Assembly (NCBI RefSeq): GCF_025639805.1
Contig: NZ_CP106735.1
Location: 2,110,001 to 2,174,000 of the forward strand
Origin: Reichenbachiella carrageenanivorans
GTDB lineage: Bacteria > Bacteroidota > Bacteroidia > Cytophagales > Cyclobacteriaceae
Reading direction: 5' to 3'
Length of the DNA: 64,000 nt
Positions 1-7,809 of this stretch are shown in pieces. Position 1 is the stretch's first letter, and each line of letters begins with the position of its first letter. Position numbers and translations under genes: made by a program. The notes below the pieces were generated by a model. It worked only from the letters and a program-made list of their open reading frames with translations, ran no database searches and was not told the origin of the DNA.

Positions 1-2117
1 AACCCACCAAAATCCCAATGGTAATTTTCAATGTTGGCAAAAGCCCCACTAGTAGACTCATTTACAAACTGAACTGGCGCTTCTTCGCAAGGAGGCCCAT
101 AGGCGAAATTAGCTACAGGTTTGTCATCGATCGTTAGGGGTAGCACGAGTTCATTGCTACAGCCTAGGTTGTTGGCGACGGTAAGGGATACCTCATAGTT
201 GCCGGAAGCGGTATATTTATGTGTAGGGCTGGTTAGGCCTCCAGAGGCAAAGCTATCCCCATCTCCGTATATCCAGGTTTCTCCAGTGATACCTGATCCA
301 GAGGTGAGGTTGGTAAATTGAGTAACATCGCCCAAGCACTTGTCTTGGATGGAAAAGTCAATATTGGGGCCAGCGATCAAGTCGATGTCTGGTTCGGCGC
401 TCGACGTAGCGCAGCCGGGTATACTGGCGGTGAGTGTCACGGTCTTGCTGCCGTCGGTGTCGAAGGTGAAGGCGCCGTCTTTGTCAGAGCTGCTGCCTTC
501 GCCGTTGTAGTCCCAGGCGTAGGTCAAAGTGGCTCCGACGTAAGCCGTTTCGTCAAAATCGTTGGTAAAGGTAAGTTCGGCTCCCGTACAGATCGGCGCC
601 ACCGGAGGGGTGAAAGTAGGCGTCACAGGCTCTGGGTAGATGGATATGGTGTCTTGCACCAAGTTGGAGCAGGTGCCGTCGTTGACAGTTAAAACCACTA
701 CGCTATCACCTACTTGAGAAAAAGTATGAGTTGGGCTTATGGCTGTACTGCCGATAGTAGTCCCGCCGTTAAAGCTCCACTCATAAGTCAACCCACCTCC
801 GTCGATGGGCGTGAAGGTATTGGATTGCCCGATGCATTCGTTGGAAGAAGTGGTGAAGGAAATGGCGGGAGCGGTGTTATTTGAAATGATTGTTGATTGG
901 GTTGAGATATATGGTATTTCGTCTGTATCATAAACAGAGAGACTTACTTTGTTTGAAAAGCCACCTGATTCAAAATATATCTTCTCTTCAGGTAGAAATG
1001 AAATGGATGTTTGAATATTGGATTCGCACACATTATCGAAATCTATATTGTATAGTCGTCCTTGAAAATTAGCCATTAATAAGTCCCATTTACTTCCGTT
1101 TTTAACTAAGTCCACACCAAAATCTCGGCTACTCGACATAAAATTGCCTAAATCTATAGCTGTTGGTGAATCATTTAAAGTACTGAAATCAAACCTATAA
1201 AGCGGGCCATTTCTTGATGTAACAAAGCCTTGGTAGCCAGTTCCGTCAGTATCAATGCTTAGGCCAAGGGGATCGTTTAGCGAAAACCCAATGTGAGAAC
1301 TTACATCTGTAATTACTGGGGTATTAGAGATTTGATCTCCAAAATCTAACTTGAATAATGTAGCTTGGCTTCTAGCTACCAGAAAGCCAACCCAATGGTC
1401 GCATTCTTTTACAATATCAATGGCAGTACCTGAATTGATGCCTGCAAAGGAGAATTCGCTAAAGGTAAATGTTTCATTAATTGAATTGCCAAAATCGATT
1501 AAGACTACATTTGAAGAGCTAGCATTTACAATAAATGCATAGAATTGATTGTTTTCACGTACTATTTTGACTGCAGTAGGGACGTTGAGAGTCATTCCAC
1601 TAGAAATTTCAACTATGTTTGGAGTATTGAGTAATGAGTTGCCAAAGCTGAGTAAATAGATTTCTGAACTTGTATCGCCTGTTATGATGGCGTGCCAACC
1701 TATTCCATCCCAAAAGACATCTATGCCAGTTGGAGAGTTGAGTAAGTTTGAAAATGATCCGAGATTTTCCACTAAAGGGCTGCTCCCTATGGATGTTCCA
1801 AAATTTATTCTAACAAGAGAATTGTTTGATCGAGCTGGGACAAATGCTATTATATTTCCATTATCTATTTCGGCGTCCACATCATAGCAACTTGATAAGC
1901 TTCCTGTGGTAATTAGATAAGAAGAGGGAACATTTTTTAAATCATCATTTGCACAGAAATCCCAAGAGTAGCTTGTGGCAAGAGTTGAGTTGTTTTCTAT
2001 GGCTAGTGTTTCATCTATACAATGTTCAATAGCAAGGTTAAAATTGCTTACTGGACATTGTGCTTTACACAATTTGAAACTGAATAGGGTGAGTGTTAAA
2101 AAGTATACTACTCGCAT
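1..2117 (-). CDS. PKD-repeat surface protein with N-terminal propeller-like repeats (3' end outside window)
   Basis: The reading frame is open from an ATG at 2117 through the left edge, giving about 705 residues without the C-terminus. Residues 1-20 look like a signal peptide (MRVVYFLTLTLFSFKLCKAQ). Residues of about 60-410 contain at least five repeats of roughly 60 residues with a recurring 'DFGN/DFGD...LNTP' core, resembling beta-propeller blades. From about residue 415 there are three PKD-like domains and the start of a fourth ending in 'YHWDFGG'; each has the W-x-F/Y-G-D/N-G core or a variant. Such proteins in Bacteroidota are usually exported by T9SS and act in adhesion or gliding, but the sorting tail would lie outside the window. 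The start codon overlaps the stop of the upstream methyltransferase gene by one base (TAATG), suggesting translational coupling. The PKD half is clearly GC-richer than the propeller half. Function is inferred only. Confidence 0.85.
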   Translation of the reverse strand, partial: MRVVYFLTLTLFSFKLCKAQCPVSNFNLAIEHCIDETLAIENNSTLATSYSWDFCANDDLKNVPSSYLITTGSLSSCYDVDAEIDNGNIIAFVPARSNNSLVRINFGTSIGSSPLVENLGSFSNLLNSPTGIDVFWDGIGWHAIITGDTSSEIYLLSFGNSLLNTPNIVEISSGMTLNVPTAVKIVRENNQFYAFIVNASSSNVVLIDFGNSINETFTFSEFSFAGINSGTAIDIVKECDHWVGFLVARSQATLFKLDFGDQISNTPVITDVSSHIGFSLNDPLGLSIDTDGTGYQGFVTSRNGPLYRFDFSTLNDSPTAIDLGNFMSSSRDFGVDLVKNGSKWDLLMANFQGRLYNIDFDNVCESNIQTSISFLPEEKIYFESGGFSNKVSLSVYDTDEIPYISTQSTIISNNTAPAISFTTSSNECIGQSNTFTPIDGGGLTYEWSFNGGTTIGSTAISPTHTFSQVGDSVVVLTVNDGTCSNLVQDTISIYPEPVTPTFTPPVAPICTGAELTFTNDFDETAYVGATLTYAWDYNGEGSSSDKDGAFTFDTDGSKTVTLTASIPGCATSSAEPDIDLIAGPNIDFSIQDKCLGDVTQFTNLTSGSGITGETWIYGDGDSFASGGLTSPTHKYTASGNYEVSLTVANNLGCSNELVLPLTIDDKPVANFAYGPPCEEAPVQFVNESTSGAFANIENYHWDFGG

Positions 2118-2770
2118 TAAAGTTTGTCTAGTCGATGTTTGATTCTTTTTATGAAAGAAGAAACATTTACAGTTTCACGGCTTTTTAAGAATGATTGCAA
2201 CAAGTTAGGTTTGAAATCACTTCTAGTGCCTTTGGCTATATAAATATTACCAACTCGTACGATGGCTTGAATGTCGATGAGTGTAAAATACCTTTTCTTA
2301 ATTGCTCGCTCCGAGTTGAAAATTCTAACATGACTTGGGTCCCAAAAGTTTGGGACACTAAAAATAATTGTTTTCCCAGTTTCAATATTTTGAATGATAT
2401 CTAGGTCTCTGGTCACGTGTTCTAACACTTCTAGACAAATAACCGTATCATACTCTATATCGTAGCTGCTTTTAGCTAACGCATCTCCTTCAAAAAATGT
2501 TGAATCGGGTAATTGCTTTTTTGCTATTTCAATAGCTTTTGTGCTAAAGTCAAACCCCACATAGTTTTTGAATGTCTCGTCTAATAAGTACTCAGTTAGC
2601 TGACCAGTACCACAACCAATTTCAAGAATTTTTTGATTTTTATCTTTTCCTAAAAATTTTATTACTTGTGTCCAGTGAACCCAATAATAGCTTTCTTTAT
2701 AGGTCTTTTTATAATTAGCCCTAGACTCGAATAACTCATCGTAATACGTGGAATCTTTTTCTTCTTTCAT
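2117..2770 (-). CDS. class I SAM-dependent methyltransferase
   Basis: A 217-residue protein with the standard Rossmann methyltransferase motifs: motif I ILEIGCGTGQ at residues 48-57, the acidic end of strand 2 in GFDFS at 72-76, a GDA motif at 95-97 and ICLEVLEHV at 111-119, typical of the Methyltransf_11/23 families. No membrane segment or signal peptide is seen, so it should act in the cytoplasm. It lies in the polysaccharide locus, 21 bases after a glycosyltransferase, and its stop overlaps the start of the PKD protein gene. It probably methylates a glycan or a glycan precursor, but the acceptor cannot be read from the sequence. It is rather short for this group but appears complete. Confidence 0.85.
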   Translation of the reverse strand: MKEEKDSTYYDELFESRANYKKTYKESYYWVHWTQVIKFLGKDKNQKILEIGCGTGQLTEYLLDETFKNYVGFDFSTKAIEIAKKQLPDSTFFEGDALAKSSYDIEYDTVICLEVLEHVTRDLDIIQNIETGKTIIFSVPNFWDPSHVRIFNSERAIKKRYFTLIDIQAIVRVGNIYIAKGTRSDFKPNLLQSFLKSRETVNVSSFIKRIKHRLDKL

Positions 2771-2791
2771 TTTTTTGATTCAAAGTTATTA

Positions 2792-4084
2792 TTAACTCAT
2801 GAATTGGTGAATTTTCAAGGCAAGTTCTTGTACTTGTGTTGCTCTGGAATATTTGTTAATTAATTTGATATTGCCTTCATATTTTAAATAGCCGTTTGAA
2901 ATCCACTCTTTATGTAATTGAGTAAGTCGCTTGCACACTTCCTCACTCTCATTACAGATGACACCTGCCTTCGTTTCTCTTACCATTTCCCCAACCACAC
3001 TATTGTCGTCGGGGATCATAAGAATGTTCTTTTTGCTACCCACATAGTCGAATATTTTACCCAAGTGCGTACCAGGTGAGTCGGGCAAAGATGGAAACAA
3101 TAATAATTGGCAGTTGGTTATTTCCTGTGCTAGTTCTTGCTTGGGTATCCTCTTGGTTACTTCACAATAGTTTTTATCAAGTAGGGAGTAGATTCTATCT
3201 ACAGGGTTATACATAAAACCAGAAAGCTGCCCAGGAAAGGCATTTCCTCGATCAGCTCCTATGAATTTGACTTTGAAATTTTTTGGTTTTTCTTTTTCGA
3301 TAAACTGCTTACAGCCTTCCAAGAAGATATTTAATTTTTGGTGTTCGTACAAAGAGCCCCCGTGTACAATAGTAAAGGTGCTGGTGTCAGTAGGAACAAC
3401 ATTCTCGAACATTTCAGGGTCAAAGCCATTGTGTATCACGATGCCTTTAGTAGAGCTAAATTCATTGATTTTGTTTTTCCAGTCTTCGCTAGTAATGGAG
3501 AAAAATGCTGCTTTAGAAAGCCATTTTTTCCAGTAGAATTTAGTGATGGCATCCTGTATTTTTTCAGTTACATTTGGCTTGTAATTTTTATGGATAACTC
3601 TATTGTTCCAGAGGTCTCGGAAATCAAGAATGTAGGGGATTTTAAAATTTTCATGCAGGGTGTGACACAATCGTAGATGGTGATGTGGGGAGAAAATCCC
3701 CAACATACAGTCATAGTGATTGGCAGACAAAATCTCATTACAGTGCTTTAAATACGATTTGTAATTACCTATCATTTGGGGGTCATTGTCTAAATATCCA
3801 CTCACCCACCTCAATAGAATTCCTAGTTTGTTAAGGAACGGAATTTTTTCAAATTGGACTCTCCATTTTGGTGTCAACTCTAACCCCTTTGGAATTCGTA
3901 TGACTCGACCGTAAGCTAGCTTTTCATGTCTTACTTCTTTGCAGTCGGGAGAGCCCCAGTCATGTGTGACCAAAGTGGGCTCTATGCCGAATTTGGAAAA
4001 ATGTTTTAAGTAGGCGTTGGCGCGATACGAGGCAATGACATCAAAGGGCAAGGCATGGTAGGAAAATATGATGATTTTTTTCAT
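2792..4084 (-). CDS. glycosyltransferase, GT4-like (GT-B fold)
   Basis: A 430-residue cytoplasmic protein. The N-terminus (MKKIIIFSYHALPFDVIASY) matches the first Rossmann strand and loop of GT-B enzymes that take nucleotide sugars. The C-terminal half carries 'HNGFDPEMF', 'VHGGSLY' and a donor-binding region around 'FPSLPDSPGTHLGKIFDYVG', where the usual family glutamate pair is poorly conserved; assignment to GT4 is therefore by overall layout. It probably adds one sugar to the exported polysaccharide. It sits 17 bases after the next upstream glycosyltransferase and 21 bases before the methyltransferase gene, so it is likely in one transcript with them. Donor and linkage cannot be told. Confidence 0.8.
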   Translation of the reverse strand: MKKIIIFSYHALPFDVIASYRANAYLKHFSKFGIEPTLVTHDWGSPDCKEVRHEKLAYGRVIRIPKGLELTPKWRVQFEKIPFLNKLGILLRWVSGYLDNDPQMIGNYKSYLKHCNEILSANHYDCMLGIFSPHHHLRLCHTLHENFKIPYILDFRDLWNNRVIHKNYKPNVTEKIQDAITKFYWKKWLSKAAFFSITSEDWKNKINEFSSTKGIVIHNGFDPEMFENVVPTDTSTFTIVHGGSLYEHQKLNIFLEGCKQFIEKEKPKNFKVKFIGADRGNAFPGQLSGFMYNPVDRIYSLLDKNYCEVTKRIPKQELAQEITNCQLLLFPSLPDSPGTHLGKIFDYVGSKKNILMIPDDNSVVGEMVRETKAGVICNESEEVCKRLTQLHKEWISNGYLKYEGNIKLINKYSRATQVQELALKIHQFMS

Positions 4085-4101
4085 AGATTTGGCTGCCTGA
4101 T

Positions 4102-5319
4102 TTATTTAAAGATAGATTGTAGTAGGTGATCAACCCTTTCCCTTGATCGATAGTCCAGACCTACTTTTCGACATTTTTCTCTAAGCTCACTTTTATTGAG
4201 TGCTAAAATTTGGTCGATTTTGGGATACACTTTACTAATTTCCTCACGAGAAAAATCATTAACAACTATACCTACTTCGTGATCAGTGGCATACTCATCA
4301 TCCTCAGAAACTCCCTGACAGGTAATATAGGGGAGACCGCAGAGCAAGTATTCTGCCACTTTGGTAGGAGACCTGAATTTTTGAGAAGGAGTGGGCGGGA
4401 TGGCTACTATGCCCATGTCGGCAGCACTGAGGTAGTCAGGGATTTGAGCGGCGTCGATAAATGCCCGAAGATGGTAGGAGGTAGTAGGAATGTTTTCTTC
4501 TTCGAACCAACTATGAATCTGGTTCTTGTCATAATCTGTAGCTACCAAAAAATAGCTCTTGGGATCCTGTGCATAGAGCTGCCCGAATAGCGCAATGATT
4601 TCTCGTTCATAATATAATCCGCCGAATTTCCCAGGATAGATATAGACGTGCTGGTCGTCAATTCCCAGAGATTGATGGAGCTGGTCACGAGACTCAGGTC
4701 TGAAATAAAAGGTGTCTGGGTCTACTGCGGTGGGGGCTCGATATAGGTTTGCCTTTATGCCTTCGGATTTGAGCTTTTCTACCATGTGGATGGTGCCGGT
4801 CATGATGTCACTGGCATGCTGAGCCGCCATTTTTTCTAACCAGTGGAGAATGCGGTAGTTCCAACTTTGCTTTGACCATAGTTTAAGCTCGACCATGAAA
4901 TCACTGTGTGGCTCGTAGCTGTAAATGACCAATTTTAAATTCATGAATCGTGAAAACAATACGGCTATGGCTGCCGCTACATTAGCAAATGCAAAAATGT
5001 AGCGGGTTTTGTAGGTGGCCTTGATTCGAATAATCTGAAAGAAAGTAGATATGACATCAAAAGCTTTTTTGAACAGAAGAAAACGGCCGGTGTGGAATTT
5101 TCTAGGATGCCAGTAGATATTGTATTTTTCTAATTCATTCGTTTCCAGTTTGGTCTCCTCTATTGAGAGAGCATATTGAGGTTGTTCGAAGGTGATGAGG
5201 TCAAATCGATAGTTCCCGTTTTGGCTCAACGTTTTGATGTATTGTAATAGCAAATTCTGGAACAGGGGGTCTTTGTAGCTGTTGTAGATGAATACCAATA
5301 TGGGAATGGGGTGGTTCAT
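4102..5319 (-). CDS. glycosyltransferase, GT4 family
   Basis: A 405-residue protein with a GT-B layout: an N-terminal acceptor domain with a hydrophobic stretch near residues 105-130 that may touch the membrane, then a donor domain with 'YIYPGKFGGLYYEREI', 'LSAADMGIVAIPP' and 'SPTKVAEYLLCGLPYITC', which is the GT4 pattern with a conserved glutamate (AEYLL) in the nucleotide-sugar site. It likely works on the inner face of the membrane in surface polysaccharide assembly. Upstream of it lies a 374-base spacer without a gene, so its expression may not simply follow the two-gene cassette further upstream. The ATG at 5319 is the first good start and gives the full family length. Confidence 0.82.
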   Translation of the reverse strand: MNHPIPILVFIYNSYKDPLFQNLLLQYIKTLSQNGNYRFDLITFEQPQYALSIEETKLETNELEKYNIYWHPRKFHTGRFLLFKKAFDVISTFFQIIRIKATYKTRYIFAFANVAAAIAVLFSRFMNLKLVIYSYEPHSDFMVELKLWSKQSWNYRILHWLEKMAAQHASDIMTGTIHMVEKLKSEGIKANLYRAPTAVDPDTFYFRPESRDQLHQSLGIDDQHVYIYPGKFGGLYYEREIIALFGQLYAQDPKSYFLVATDYDKNQIHSWFEEENIPTTSYHLRAFIDAAQIPDYLSAADMGIVAIPPTPSQKFRSPTKVAEYLLCGLPYITCQGVSEDDEYATDHEVGIVVNDFSREEISKVYPKIDQILALNKSELREKCRKVGLDYRSRERVDHLLQSIFK

Positions 5320-5693
5320 GTGATAATTGCCATGAGTTGGTAGCGGAATTTAGCTCAGCATAGACGAAACGTGCGGCAAGATACTAAGTATCTGCTTTTG
5401 TGGGGTTGGCTTGGCAGGTTTTCTATTTCAGGTTGAACAAATTTGGCTTTTGATTTTCCTTATCAGTTTAGTCACGTTTTGATGTTTAGGCTTTTGTTTG
5501 TCTTTGATCGAATTATTTCTCGTGGAGGGCGCTGCCGTTTTCACATCATAGCCCGACGACAGATCGGGCTATCTCCAATGGTGAGCGCAAAAGCTGCGGT
5601 TGCCTACTGAGGTCTTCTGTTACCCATAGGGATTACTCGATCTCCCGTGCTCGTGCCTCGCCCCTCTGTCGGATAATGACGGTTAGTAAATGG
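5320..5693. other. 374-base spacer, GC-rich non-coding island
   Basis: No open frame of note is seen on either strand. Positions of about 5515-5690 are distinctly GC-richer than the flanks and contain a hairpin-forming inverted repeat. Positions 5408-5423 repeat a 16-base string found again at 7585-7600. The block could be the remnant of a lost gene or a dispersed intergenic repeat; only a genome-wide search could tell. Confidence 0.5.
5548..5572. repeat. perfect 9-base inverted repeat
   Basis: ATAGCCCGA and TCGGGCTAT are separated by seven bases. There is no T-run on either side, so it is not a standard terminator. It lies inside the GC-rich island between two glycosyltransferase genes and might be part of a REP-like repeat. 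Confidence 0.6.
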
Positions 5694-6506
5694 TCAGGTC
5701 TTGAAGTAATAGTTAAAAGCGGAAAGTACCTTTCCAGCTCTTAGATAACTTTTGAACATGATGCTTTTTCGTTTTGCTCGATAGGCAGATAGAAGGCATG
5801 GAGGTATATCAAGCTGAGATAATTTTGCTTCCAGTGACAAATAGCCATTGGCGAGGCCGTGTAGATTGGACATGGCAGAACCTGCACTGATACGTCGCAA
5901 GTAAATGACCTCTGATGTGAAACTGTATTGATGGTTTTTGGCTTGTTGGATGTAGAACCATAGGTCCTCTCCATGCGTGAAAGAAGGATCGAAGGCATAG
6001 TTGTAATTAGGGGCTCTTTTGATCATCCAAGTCACTCCAAAAAATGATTTCCCTGACAGGGAAATGAGATCAGATAAGGGCTCTCCTTTGAAATTCGGCA
6101 TCCATTGGCTTGTTTCTTTAGACAAGTCTTCGGTTCTGTTGCTGACGGCTCCATCTACAAAACTCAGTTTAGAATTTTGAGCAAAGACCTCTAGTCGACT
6201 AGACAGGCTACTGACTGTTAATTGGTCGTCTCCATCTAGAAAGCAAAAGTAGTCTCCTTTCATGGCCTGCATGGCTACATTTCTAGCGACACTGACGCCA
6301 GCATTGTCTTGCTTGAAGTATTGAATTCGAGCGTCTGTGTAACCCCGTATGATCTCGTCGGATCGATCGGTGCTGCCATCGTTGACGATGAGTAGCTCCC
6401 AGTAGTCATGCTGCTGCGCCAGCACCGAATCAATAGCCTCTGCCACGTATTGTTCGGCATTGTAGACGGGCATAATGATGGACACTAAATTAGGCATGGG
6501 CTTCAT
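5694..6506 (-). CDS. glycosyltransferase family 2
   Basis: A 270-residue GT-A enzyme. The N-terminus has the GT2 signature SIIMPVYNAEQYVAEAIDSV, followed by 'LLIVNDGSTDRS', the metal/nucleotide site 'FLDGDDQL' and the acidic 'HGEDLWFY' motif expected of the catalytic base region. It would transfer a sugar from a nucleotide donor to the growing glycan at the cytoplasmic membrane face. Its start overlaps the end of the upstream glycosyltransferase gene by 17 bases, so the two form a tight pair. The pair is bounded on both sides by spacers without clear genes, as if inserted as a cassette. Confidence 0.88.
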   Translation of the reverse strand: MKPMPNLVSIIMPVYNAEQYVAEAIDSVLAQQHDYWELLIVNDGSTDRSDEIIRGYTDARIQYFKQDNAGVSVARNVAMQAMKGDYFCFLDGDDQLTVSSLSSRLEVFAQNSKLSFVDGAVSNRTEDLSKETSQWMPNFKGEPLSDLISLSGKSFFGVTWMIKRAPNYNYAFDPSFTHGEDLWFYIQQAKNHQYSFTSEVIYLRRISAGSAMSNLHGLANGYLSLEAKLSQLDIPPCLLSAYRAKRKSIMFKSYLRAGKVLSAFNYYFKT

Positions 6507-7542
6507 TAATCAGTTTTTCGATTCTTTTGATTTGTTTGGGGTAGGTGTTGTCTTTTGCGATTGCTTTTCTTTTGTCAGATAGCTCTTGGGTATTCCATGT
6601 GGAGTATTCAGCAATAGTTTGTTTTAATAATGGCAACCATTTTTTTTGGCTATAGGACATTTGTATCTCTTGCAGGTCTGCATAAGTGCTTGTGAAACTT
6701 GCTACAATGGGCTTGCCTGTGGCCAAGTATTCCATGAATTTGTGTGGATTGGCCAATTGATCTGGATAGTCATCAGATAGGTAGCAGAGGATGAGCAGGT
6801 CCATTTCGTCATAAAAGCTAGCCATTTGACTTGCATTTAGTTTTCCTAAATGGGTGACATTCTTGTGTTGTATTTTTTCTAAGTTGTGCTCACAGTTGCC
6901 TGCCAAGTAAAAGTCAACGTTGGGTAGCTCCTCAAATGCGCTTTGTACTTGATCCCAGTCAAGGTATGGGATGTCTAAGTTGCCACAATAGCCAATTTTC
7001 AAATGATCAGACTTTATGTTTAGCGGAGTTTTCTCAACTCCTTGATTTAACCCATGATTGATGAAATGAGCGTTGGTATTGTTGATTCGGAGACGATCTA
7101 CGATTTGGACGGTGTTGCCTAGACAAATATCGGCTGTACGAGCAGTTTTGGCTATTTCAAAATCCTGATTCAAATCGACAATATGCGAGATATTGTAGGT
7201 ATTCAGCAGTGTGAAGTCGAAGAATACTGAATTGTCAAAAGACCAGATGATGTCAAATTTGAGGGCACAATACTTTTCTATCTGTAGGAGTTTGTGTTTG
7301 ATGAGTCTTTGAGAAACAAAGGAAGGTAGCTTTCTCAGTCCCTTGACAAATTTGGGATAATCCAAAACCTGAAGACCTGCCACCTCCGAGTCACTCACCT
7401 GCCAGCGGTTCCCTGCTGGATTGGCAAACACCACTAGGTTGCCCCGCTCCGCTAGGTGTCGTGCATAGTGGTGCTTCGATACATAGATGTGATCCCAGGG
7501 TTCGGGGGAGATTAGCAATATGTTTTTACCCGTCAATTTCAT
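6490..7542 (-). CDS. glycosyltransferase (GT-B fold, GT4-like)
   Basis: I chose the ATG at 7542 (MKLTGKNILLISPEPWDHIY), which gives 350 residues; a longer frame to 7578 adds 12 residues that do not look like part of the family. The protein has a GT-B donor domain with 'IGYCGNLDIPYLDWD', 'THLGKLNASQM' and 'DDYPDQLANPHKFMEYLATG', the last being the usual E-x7-E type region (only the first glutamate is obvious). Proteins of this type often make teichuronic-like or exopolysaccharide backbones. The 3' end overlaps the next GT2 gene by 17 bases. A good minus-strand terminator lies just upstream, so it probably needs its own promoter, which I could not identify. Confidence 0.78.
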   Translation of the reverse strand: MKLTGKNILLISPEPWDHIYVSKHHYARHLAERGNLVVFANPAGNRWQVSDSEVAGLQVLDYPKFVKGLRKLPSFVSQRLIKHKLLQIEKYCALKFDIIWSFDNSVFFDFTLLNTYNISHIVDLNQDFEIAKTARTADICLGNTVQIVDRLRINNTNAHFINHGLNQGVEKTPLNIKSDHLKIGYCGNLDIPYLDWDQVQSAFEELPNVDFYLAGNCEHNLEKIQHKNVTHLGKLNASQMASFYDEMDLLILCYLSDDYPDQLANPHKFMEYLATGKPIVASFTSTYADLQEIQMSYSQKKWLPLLKQTIAEYSTWNTQELSDKRKAIAKDNTYPKQIKRIEKLINEAHA

Positions 7543-7578
7543 TGTGATGTAAGATAGAGAGAAGGTGGTGGATAGCAC

Positions 7579-7617
7579 AAAAAAGGCTTGGCAGGTTTTC
7601 GAAATTTGTCAAGCCTT
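7579..7617 (-). terminator. rho-independent terminator (minus strand)
   Basis: On the minus strand AAGGCTTG and CAAGCCTT form an 8-base stem (7617-7610 with 7590-7583), extended by two more pairs after one mismatch, and are followed by six T. It would end transcripts coming from 8871 before the glycosyltransferase pair at 7542-5694. Confidence 0.7.
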
Positions 7618-7632
7618 GATTGAACTAACGTC

Positions 7633-7701
7633 CTATGCAATACCGAGCGTCTCTAGTAGCCGAATTTCATACTCAATGGTAGCGTGGGTAAGTCCCTGTA
7701 A
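7633..7701 (-). pseudogene. possible gene remnant (C-terminal fragment)
   Basis: On the minus strand a 22-codon stretch reads as a protein-like tail ending at a TAG (7635-7633), with the sequence LQGLTHATIEYEIRLLETL before GIA. An in-frame TGA at 7704-7702 precedes it and no start or upstream frame continues it. I do not recognise the family. It may be the end of a decayed glycosyltransferase-locus gene, or chance. Confidence 0.3.
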
Positions 7702-7809
7702 TCACTTTTCCATTTTATCAGCTGATCTCAATTTGGTGGTTTTGGCTGATGGTAGTTTTGAAGATGTAATGAGCTTGCTCGTGATTCTACAGAACTATGT
7801 TTTTTTACT

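Noticed and set aside
318..692. Plus-strand frame of 124 codons opposite the PKD protein
   Set aside because: It is antisense to a long, well-supported gene with PKD motifs; the GC-rich stretch removes stop codons from the other strand.
5741..5998. Minus-strand frame of 85 codons overlapping the GT2 gene
   Set aside because: It lies in another frame of the GT2 gene that has clear family motifs, and shows no recognisable protein sequence.
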